A stretch of DNA of 5,436 nucleotides, taken from Candidatus Zhuqueibacterota bacterium 4484_87 (GTDB lineage: Bacteria > Zhuqueibacterota > Zhuqueibacteria > Thermofontimicrobiales > Thermofontimicrobiaceae). Where the stretch lies: positions 1 to 5,436 of the forward strand of contig NATN01000213.1 of NCBI GenBank assembly GCA_002085355.1, in the 5' to 3' direction. A program made the translations under genes and the position numbers. Positions 1 through 4,766 of the stretch are shown here, piece by piece (position 1 is the stretch's first letter; the number at the start of each line of letters is the position of its first letter). The notes beneath the pieces are model-generated. The model was not told the origin of the DNA and searched no databases. It saw only the letters and a list, made by a program, of their open reading frames with translations.

Positions 1-990
1 AATTGCGGCTGTGAGGAAAAAAGTACAGCCCTATTAGAGAAAATAGCAAACCGCCCCGCCGGAAGCCGGCGTAACAGAGCGAGATTGGACCTGATAATAC
101 AAACAATACGACAAGGCAATCTGCACAAGAAACAGTATCACGCACTATGCCGGCGATTAAATGAGCTAATCGCTGACTGTCCGGGGAAAAATGAAACTGA
201 CAGTCGACTCCGGGCAGAGGCAATAACCATATATTGCCGGCTACTTCTGGAATCAGAATACGAGAACGCATCTCAAAAGGTTTTGGACATCTTAAATAAG
301 GCCGAGACCGACTACGACCCAAATCTGAACGTTCTCAAATCGACAGCCCTACGGCGGACAGGCAAATTAGACGAGTCGGTTCGTTGCCTGCTTAAGGCAA
401 TCAAGCCGGGCTGTTGCGACTATGCCGGTGAAGCGATGGAGTTACTTTTGGAAGTTACAGAAAAAATCGACCGGTTTGAAAAAGATTTAAGCTTTATGAA
501 AAGCTGCAAAAAGTTGGCTCAATTCTGCTGCGATTGTCTTGAAGGGCAATTGAAACAAAGAGCGGGCTTATTCTTAATTGAAACATCTGTTTTTTCGGCA
601 ACAAAAACGGAAAAAGAGTTGTCCGGTTTTGAACAGATGCTTCATAATATAGCCAAAGCCGGTTTTAGCAACGATATTGACTTTATTCGGTGCAGGGCAA
701 GAGTGCTTGCCGAAGAGGGTAAATTTCAAAAAGCTGCTGAACTGTGGTCTGAAATATGTGCGGTACGAAAAGAAGAATCGGCTTCGTCAAACAGTCGAAG
801 CTGGAAATGGTGGCGAGCCAAGTTTTATGAACTTGCCTGTCTGGCTAAATGGCCGCAGACAAACAAACAGCAGCTTCGACATACCATCGAAATACTTGAA
901 AATAGTTTCACCGACATTCCGCCGTTGTGGTCTGAAAAACTGAGCTTACTAAAACAGACGCGGAAAACTCCCAGTGAAACTGGTGGCTAA
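1..990 (+). CDS. TPR-like repeat protein, 5' end outside the window
   Basis: The reading frame is open from base 1 to the TAA at 988-990 and contains no ATG or GTG in its first 28 codons, so the gene most likely starts left of the window. A TTG at 85 is the first usable start codon in the window, but it has no convincing ribosome binding site. The visible 329 codons are almost entirely helical. Two stretches resemble tetratricopeptide units: about 316-408 (DPNLNVLKSTALRRTGKLDES) and about 673-753 (RARVLAEEGKFQKAAELW). The C-terminal part (WKWWRAKFYELACLAK, then a helix ending in PPLWSEKLSLLKQ) resembles the end of planctomycete TPR proteins that I recognise only in general form. Cysteine pairs occur at KPGCCDY and QFCCDCLEG. 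TPR proteins are scaffolds for protein-protein contact; the partner and the cellular role cannot be read here. It lies 78 nt upstream of clpX on the same strand. The coding call is firm and the TPR assignment moderate. Confidence 0.8.
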   Translation, partial: NCGCEEKSTALLEKIANRPAGSRRNRARLDLIIQTIRQGNLHKKQYHALCRRLNELIADCPGKNETDSRLRAEAITIYCRLLLESEYENASQKVLDILNKAETDYDPNLNVLKSTALRRTGKLDESVRCLLKAIKPGCCDYAGEAMELLLEVTEKIDRFEKDLSFMKSCKKLAQFCCDCLEGQLKQRAGLFLIETSVFSATKTEKELSGFEQMLHNIAKAGFSNDIDFIRCRARVLAEEGKFQKAAELWSEICAVRKEESASSNSRSWKWWRAKFYELACLAKWPQTNKQQLRHTIEILENSFTDIPPLWSEKLSLLKQTRKTPSETGG

Positions 991-996
991 ATATTA

Positions 997-1025
997 TTGA
1001 TAAAAAGAAAACCGAATGCTAAAAT
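997..1025 (+). promoter_or_regulatory. Sigma70-type promoter for clpX
   Basis: A -35 box TTGATA (997-1002) and a -10 box TAAAAT (1020-1025) are separated by exactly 17 bp in the gap between the TPR gene and clpX. Transcription would start near 1032, giving a leader of about 37 nt. A perfect 10-bp palindrome ATCAATTGAT (1031-1040) covers the predicted start site and could be an operator, though chance is possible in AT-rich DNA. Confidence 0.6.
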
Positions 1026-1068
1026 CGATAATCAATTGATAGTGAATTTTGAGAACAGGAAAACAAAA

Positions 1069-2340
1069 ATGGCCAAACGAACAAATAGCAGAAAACCCAG
1101 GGCAATTTGCAGCTTTTGCGGCCGAGCGGCAGGTAAGGCCAATACCTTCATCGAGGGACCGAACAACGTTTTTATCTGTCCGGAATGCGTCGATTTATGC
1201 CACAACATCATCCGTCAAAGCCACAAATCCATCGGCAGCCCAGCAATCAGTCTCAAAGAAATGCCCAAGCCCAGAGAAATAAAAGAATATCTCGACCAGT
1301 ATGTAATTGCCCAGGAACATGCTAAAAAATATCTCTCCGTTGCGGTGCATAATCACTACAAGCGTCTTCTGCACACCGACAGCAACGACAGCGATGTTGA
1401 AATTGACAAATCTAATGTTCTGCTAATCGGCCCAACCGGCTCGGGCAAAACGCTGCTCGCCCGCACACTTGCTCGCTCTTTGAAAGTGCCGTTCGCAATA
1501 TGCGACGCTACTACCGTTACCGAAGCCGGATACGTCGGAGAAGACGTTGAAAATTTCCTGCTGCGATTAGTGCAGGCCGCCGACTATGATATAGAAGCCG
1601 CCCAGCGAGGCATAGTATATGTAGATGAAATCGACAAAATCGGCAAGACAAGCCAAAATGTTTCGATTACCCGAGATGTCTCCGGCGAAGGTGTTCAGCA
1701 GGCGCTGTTAAAGATGCTTGAAGGAACAATCGCCAACATTCCGCCGCAGGGCGGAAGAAAACATCCGGAACAATCCTACATACAAATCGATACCACTCAC
1801 ATTCTGTTTATATGCGGCGGAACTTTTGTAGGGCTGGAAAATGTCATCAAAAAACGACTTGGCAAACAAATGATAGGGTTTGATTCGGAACTGACAGGCC
1901 AAAGCGACGAAAAGGCCGAGTACAGTGATATAATCGGACAGGTGATACCGGAAGATGTCATCGAATACGGAATGATTCCTGAAATGGTGGGACGATTGCC
2001 GGTGATTACCACGCTGTCGGCACTCGATGAAAATGCGTTAATAGACATACTGACCAAGCCGAAGAATGCGCTCGTCAGGCAGTATCAAAAGTTCTTCGAG
2101 ATGGAAGAGGCCGAACTCGAATTTACAAAAGACAGCTTACACGCGCTGGCACAAAAAGCTCTCAAGCGAGACACCGGCGCCAGGGCATTGCGGGCGATTA
2201 CCGAGGAGCTGATGGTTGATTTAATGTATCGACTGCCCGAAGAGCCAAAGCCCGGAAAGTACGTAATCACCCGCGACATTGTCGAAGGCAAAGCTGAGCT
2301 GTCCACAGCAAAGCAAAAAATCAAAAAGGAATCGGCTTAA
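1069..2340 (+). CDS. clpX: ClpX, ATP-dependent unfoldase subunit of the ClpXP protease
   Basis: ClpX is a cytoplasmic hexameric AAA+ ATPase. It recognises tagged proteins, unfolds them and threads them into the ClpP peptidase. The ATG at 1069 is preferred over an in-frame TTG at 997: it has AGGA at 1057-1060 with an 8-nt spacer, the protein then begins just before the zinc domain, and the TTG lies inside the promoter -35 box. The 423-aa product has the usual family length. Features in order: zinc-binding domain with Cys14, 17, 37 and 40; Walker A GPTGSGKT (121-128); pore-1 loop GYVG (154-157); Walker B VDEID with Asp186/Glu187; pore-2 region RDVSGEG (202-208); IGF loop (269-271), which docks ClpP; arginine finger Arg309; and sensor-2 GAR with Arg372. 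All key residues are intact, so it should be active and should work with ClpP. clpP, often next to clpX in other bacteria, is not adjacent here. A methyltransferase remnant follows after 12 nt. Confidence 0.98.
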   Translation: MAKRTNSRKPRAICSFCGRAAGKANTFIEGPNNVFICPECVDLCHNIIRQSHKSIGSPAISLKEMPKPREIKEYLDQYVIAQEHAKKYLSVAVHNHYKRLLHTDSNDSDVEIDKSNVLLIGPTGSGKTLLARTLARSLKVPFAICDATTVTEAGYVGEDVENFLLRLVQAADYDIEAAQRGIVYVDEIDKIGKTSQNVSITRDVSGEGVQQALLKMLEGTIANIPPQGGRKHPEQSYIQIDTTHILFICGGTFVGLENVIKKRLGKQMIGFDSELTGQSDEKAEYSDIIGQVIPEDVIEYGMIPEMVGRLPVITTLSALDENALIDILTKPKNALVRQYQKFFEMEEAELEFTKDSLHALAQKALKRDTGARALRAITEELMVDLMYRLPEEPKPGKYVITRDIVEGKAELSTAKQKIKKESA

Positions 2341-2352
2341 GAGGACACCGGC

Positions 2353-2544
2353 GTGGATAAAACACGTGCAGCAAGAAATCGAACGATAACGCTCAGCCAG
2401 CCGGAAAGAGAGTACTATCGAGAAGAGTTACTGCGCATTTCCAAGCCGGTGGCAACAAACACTATTGAGAATAAAATGGTGAACAATGATATTTTTGAAA
2501 TCCTCGACTTCCTGCCTTCAGGCGTAGGTGTAGGATTACGGTGA
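2353..2544 (+). pseudogene. 5' remnant of a DNA methyltransferase gene, truncated
   Basis: A GTG at 2353 follows GAGG (2341-2344) with an 8-nt spacer and sits 12 nt after clpX, so it was probably co-transcribed with clpX. The first 57 or so residues (TITLSQPEREYYREEL, then NTIENKMVNNDIFEILDFLPSG) resemble the N-terminus of a family of site-specific N4/N6 DNA methyltransferases. In those proteins this segment is followed directly by the strand carrying the catalytic DPPY motif. Here the similarity stops at Gly57 (2521-2523); six unrelated codons and a TGA follow. No catalytic motif, SAM-binding motif or later part of the enzyme is found anywhere to the right. The break coincides with the start of transposase-derived sequence on the other strand, so the gene appears to have been destroyed by an insertion followed by deletion. 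The family call rests on recognition of the N-terminus only. The fragment cannot be a working methyltransferase. Confidence 0.6.
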
Positions 2545-2807
2545 ATCCCAGCACCGGAAACCTTTGGACCGTATATCGGTGTGGGGCTATCATCAATAGC
2601 TGCAAGAACAGTATTTGTGTTTTTGTAAGTTCTGTGTATCACAATCTCAAACAATTTGGTCGCTATATTTTCAGTTTTCCTGGCTTTGGCAAAGGACATG
2701 GCTGTGAATATCGTTTCCAGTCGCTATGCTGAGCGTTGATGCAGGACAGAGCTAAGAGCGATGATGATTACTTGCCGGTAGTTTGGAAAAATCCATTTAG
2801 TCAACAT
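2515..2807 (-). pseudogene. Broken DDE transposase (IS4/IS701-like) N-terminal fragment
   Basis: Reading leftwards from ATG 2807, with AAGGAG at 2818-2813 and a 5-nt spacer, gives MLTKWIFPNYRQVIIIALSS, then VLHQRSA, a TAG stop (2724-2726), RLETIFTAMSFAKARKT and ENIATKLFEIVIHR, and ends near LAAIDDSPTPIYGPKVSGAG and IHRNPTPTPEG. The AIDD(T/S)PT...YGPxVxGAGIHxNPTP block is typical of a DDE transposase group common in planctomycetes, as I recall it, and its Asp would be the first catalytic residue. Three lesions are visible. The stop replaces the Trp expected in the (R)S-x-WRL motif (TGG to TAG). The segment normally lying between RKT and ENIA (roughly 28-30 residues with the SWxRAAG and YYYFL motifs) is absent without loss of frame, at about 2672/2673. 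Everything after NPTPTPEG is missing. An in-frame ATG also exists at 2864, but it has no SD. The gene is inactive. Confidence 0.75.
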
Positions 2808-2872
2808 TGGCTCTCCTTTCCAAATGTTTCTTGTTCTAAGGAAAACATCGGAAGGGTGAGCCATTTTTGTTT
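2808..2872 (+). terminator. Long imperfect hairpin with T run; terminator-like, also masks the transposase SD
   Basis: The arms 2808-2830 and 2841-2863 pair as TGGCTC/GAGCCA, then C-C-T-T-T-C-C with G-G-A-A-G-G-G (one G:T pair, one mismatch before it), then ATGTTT/AAACAT, closing on a 10-nt loop at 2831-2840. On the + strand the right arm is followed by TTTTTGTTT (2864-2872), the layout of an intrinsic terminator. It would stop transcripts from clpX and the methyltransferase remnant before they run antisense into the lipoprotein operon. On the - strand the structure lies directly before the transposase start and contains its SD. The pairing is directly visible; the terminator role is inferred. 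Confidence 0.6.
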
Positions 2873-2948
2873 AAAGCATCAGTTGTTAAAAAGCTAAGCT
2901 AATGTCAATTTTCTTGGAAAGTACAGTCAATAATCAATTATCATTTAT

Positions 2949-3665
2949 TCACAGCCAGTCTGTGTTATCTTTGCCTTTCAGCAGCATCTTAAATGTATTA
3001 CGGCCTATAGGTATGTTATAGTCATAAGAGGCCAGAACGCGGCCGTTCCTGACATTGATAATTCGTGCGGTAAGATAGACCCTGCTCGAGGCCACGGCGT
3101 AACTGCCTACGACCACGGCTTGTGCGCGATGCTTGGTGCTGATTTCCGCCATTTCACGGGAGAGCAGGAATTCGCCAGAACCTTCCTTTATGAAAATGTT
3201 CGTCCGCAACTTCAACTCTATAGTGGAATAGCCCTTTTGGTTTAATCGCGATGCGATTTGTTCCGATACAACCCTTCCAAACGTTGAGGATTCGTTCAGG
3301 TCATCAAGATTTACAAAGCTTGCCACCAGAACAGGATTGTCTTTATCGAGTTTGACATTGAGCTTGCGAATTAGAGAATCCGCTGCCTTATAATTGGTGT
3401 TCATAATATCAGCGTCTTTAGTGAGCTGTATATTTGTTTCCTTTAGGCGCTTCTGCATCTCGGAGATAATCTCAGCGGCTATCATTCGGACTTCGTGGTT
3501 GGCGTTTGCAAGTTCTGCTTTGTTATTTATTTTTTGTATTTCTGCCGTAGTACGGGCTTTTTCAATTTTCTCCCTGTTATATTCGGATACACAGCCGGCA
3601 AGAAATAAAGCACTTACCATTGCAAGTACCAGCGATGTAAAAATAACATGTTTGTACTTAATCAT
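2949..3665 (-). CDS. FlgO-domain outer-membrane lipoprotein
   Basis: The 238-aa product begins with a short basic stretch, a hydrophobic segment and the lipobox LAGC, with Cys25 as the lipidation site. Residues 28-95 are charged and helical (probable coiled coil). Residues from about 90 to 225 match the FlgO family in pattern: ADSLIRKL, then NPVLVASFVNLDDLNESSTF, GRVVSEQIASRL, a later LLSREMAEIS, and AVVVGSYAVASSRVYLTARI near the end. FlgO was described in Vibrio as an outer-membrane protein needed for flagellar stability, but the same domain occurs in many bacteria outside flagellar loci. No flagellar gene is in this window, so a flagellar role is not shown. The start ATG overlaps the stop of the upstream lipoprotein gene (ATGA, 3665-3662) and has GGAGGT at 3680-3675 with a 9-nt spacer. 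It is therefore the second gene of a coupled operon. I see no clear terminator after its TGA. Confidence 0.88.
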   Translation of the reverse strand: MIKYKHVIFTSLVLAMVSALFLAGCVSEYNREKIEKARTTAEIQKINNKAELANANHEVRMIAAEIISEMQKRLKETNIQLTKDADIMNTNYKAADSLIRKLNVKLDKDNPVLVASFVNLDDLNESSTFGRVVSEQIASRLNQKGYSTIELKLRTNIFIKEGSGEFLLSREMAEISTKHRAQAVVVGSYAVASSRVYLTARIINVRNGRVLASYDYNIPIGRNTFKMLLKGKDNTDWL

Positions 3666-4333
3666 CTGCTAACTACCTCCATTATCTTTCCCTGCATTGC
3701 GTAATTACTGTCCCACAACGGCGTATTAACATAATAGGTGCCTGTGTGGCTGGTTACATATACTTCTCCGCTTTTTACTGATGTTGTGATTACGACCTCG
3801 TACCGCGAAGCTTCAATACCTACGTAAGCTCCGTCCGCGCTGCCGGCGAGAACTCTGCCGATTTTACTGACCACATCCGCCGAGCGGACGGGACGGTCGG
3901 CATGCTTGACCAACTGTATATCGAAAATCATTTGCAGAACCGCTGCGTCGGCATTGTCAACGATATTATAGCCGGCATTGACCAACTCCGAAATCAGGTA
4001 ATTCTGGTATGCCCTTTTGAATGGTATTGTTACGAGCCGGTCGGATTCGGCTGTCGGGGTCAAAGGTTTGGTCGTCGTAAAAATAGTTGTGTCTTCTTCA
4101 TTCGGAACGTAGAACTTCGGAACTACGTATATCGGCGTGTCGCTGCAAATCTTCTGGCTTTGGTTTAGCTGTTCGACAACATCAGCAGCCAATACGTCCC
4201 AGTGGTGAGCCGCCTGCATCTTTTGCTGCTCGGTGTATTCGTAATTGGTGGCAACCGGTATTTGCGTTGTACAGGATATCGCCGATATCGAAGCAAGTAA
4301 CAGTAATGTTGTTAGTGTGCATTTAGCAATCAT
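3662..4333 (-). CDS. Lipoprotein of unknown function, first gene of the FlgO-like operon
   Basis: The 223-aa product starts at ATG 4333, preceded by AAGGAG (4347-4342) with an 8-nt spacer. It has a lysine near the N-terminus, a Leu-rich hydrophobic core and a probable lipobox AISC with Cys21. Ala at the -3 position is less usual than Leu, so lipidation is likely but not certain. After the signal come a charged region (YEYTEQQKMQAAHHWDVLAA), then PIYVVPKFYVP and the block PFKRAYQNYLISELVNAGYN followed by IVDNADAAVLQMIFDIQLV. The end is strand-rich (YEVVITTSV, GEVYVTSHTGTYYV). This resembles the partner lipoproteins found beside FlgO-domain proteins, but I cannot name a family. Its stop overlaps the start of the FlgO-like gene by ATGA, so the two are translationally coupled and probably act together in the periplasm or at the outer membrane. 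Function is not assigned. Confidence 0.85.
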   Translation of the reverse strand: MIAKCTLTTLLLLASISAISCTTQIPVATNYEYTEQQKMQAAHHWDVLAADVVEQLNQSQKICSDTPIYVVPKFYVPNEEDTTIFTTTKPLTPTAESDRLVTIPFKRAYQNYLISELVNAGYNIVDNADAAVLQMIFDIQLVKHADRPVRSADVVSKIGRVLAGSADGAYVGIEASRYEVVITTSVKSGEVYVTSHTGTYYVNTPLWDSNYAMQGKIMEVVSR

Positions 4334-4362
4334 ACCAATATCTCCTTTTTAAGAAATTTCAC
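4330..4362 (-). CDS. Possible 10-residue leader peptide before the lipoprotein operon
   Basis: Between the promoter and the first lipoprotein gene, GTG 4362 opens a frame encoding MKFLKKEILV. It ends at TGA 4332-4330, which overlaps the lipoprotein ATG (4333-4331) as ATGA, the same overlap style as between the two structural genes. An SD-like AGGAGG lies at 4380-4375, but the 12-nt spacing is longer than ideal. It could be a leader ORF that couples translation, or chance. Confidence 0.25.
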   Translation of the reverse strand: MKFLKKEILV

Positions 4363-4378
4363 CCGTTAAAATGTCCTC

Positions 4379-4413
4379 CTAATCTATCGTGCGTGTGCTA
4401 AAAGAGAGATTAG
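4379..4413 (-). promoter_or_regulatory. Inverted repeat in the leader of the lipoprotein operon
   Basis: Perfect 7-bp arms CTAATCT (4379-4385) and AGATTAG (4407-4413) are separated by 21 nt, just downstream of the predicted transcription start. In the transcript the 3' arm runs straight into AGGAGG (4380-4375). The element could be a weak stem affecting stability or ribosome access, or a protein-binding site. The stem is short and the loop large. Confidence 0.3.
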
Positions 4414-4426
4414 ATGTAAAAAACAT

Positions 4427-4455
4427 AATATACAAAATTTCCCTTGGAATGTCAA
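4427..4455 (-). promoter_or_regulatory. Near-consensus sigma70 promoter of the lipoprotein operon
   Basis: Read on the minus strand, a perfect -35 box TTGACA (4455-4450) and a -10 box TATATT (4432-4427) are separated by exactly 17 bp. Transcription would begin near 4420, giving a leader of about 86 nt before ATG 4333. This is one of the best-formed promoters in the window and implies vigorous housekeeping-type expression of the two lipoproteins. Confidence 0.8.
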
Positions 4456-4766
4456 GTTTTTTTTGATTTTGAACCATCCCGATTTTACCCTCGAAGTGTT
4501 CCCGATTTTATTAGGGCTGTTATCGTGGTAATTATAGGGCTTAAATAGGGTGCTGAAGTGAACAAACTGGATATTTTGGTAGTATAGAACTAACAGGCGT
4601 AAAATCAGCGGACAGCCACAATAAATTCGTGGACAAAATCGGAACTAAAAAAGTTAAGCGGAAAGGGTGTTAAGCCGATAAATTTCATCAAGGAGGCAGA
4701 GTGTTTTGACTATTTAGCTTTTTTTGGGGGGGGTAAGGGCTCGGTGTTTTTGGGAATTTTAGTAAT
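4456..4766. other. Gene-free region between divergent genes
   Basis: I see no credible gene in these 311 bases. The stretch holds direct repeats spaced 23 bp apart (4478-4541) and two GGACA-containing motifs (GCGGACAGCCAC at about 4608-4619 and GTGGACAAAATCGG at 4629-4642) that could be remnants of a mobile-element end. It also holds a homopolymer block T7G8 at 4719-4733. An AAGGAGG at 4690-4696 is followed by GTG 4701, but that frame stops after two codons. A weak rightward promoter candidate is TTGGTA (4576-4581), 18 bp, TAAAAT (4600-4605). Confidence 0.6.
4478..4541. repeat. 23-bp-spaced direct repeats upstream of the lipoprotein promoter
   Basis: CCCGATTTTA occurs at 4478-4487 and again at 4501-4510, offset by 23 bp. 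TAGGGCT occurs at 4512-4518 and 4535-4541, also offset by 23 bp. Neighbouring 23-bp blocks match at about 13-14 positions, so this may be a degenerate three-unit tandem repeat. It lies about 58 to 121 bp upstream of the predicted start of the lipoprotein operon, where activator sites would be found. Confidence 0.45.

Larger units (their letters stand above)
2515..2872 (-). mobile_element. Insertion-sequence remnant, transposase 5' end plus leader
   Basis: This is the surviving 5' part of an insertion sequence transcribed leftwards. It comprises a leader hairpin (2808-2863) and a decayed transposase reading frame that ends abruptly at about 2515-2523, inside the methyltransferase remnant. The outer IS end on the right cannot be fixed: the AT-rich stretch 2873-2948 may still belong to the element. 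Its partner terminal repeat is missing because the other end is gone, so no target-site duplication can be assigned. Confidence 0.65.

Noticed and set aside
85..87. TTG as the true start of the TPR-like gene
   Set aside because: The frame is open back to base 1 and no convincing SD precedes the TTG, so a start outside the window is more likely.
997..1068. In-frame TTG at 997 as an N-terminal extension of ClpX by 24 residues
   Set aside because: The TTG is part of the -35 box and lacks an SD, while ATG 1069 has AGGA at good spacing and gives the normal ClpX length.
2541..2732. Small + strand open frame of 63 codons
   Set aside because: It is the antisense shadow of the transposase remnant and has no SD or recognisable product.
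3394..4326. Several + strand open frames opposite the two lipoprotein genes
   Set aside because: They lie antisense to genes with signal peptides, SD sites and a promoter, and show no family features.
4690..4709. AAGGAGG followed by GTG at 4701 as a start for the Wza-like gene
   Set aside because: The GTG is in the same frame as the gene but meets a TGA after two codons, so it cannot start it as the sequence stands.
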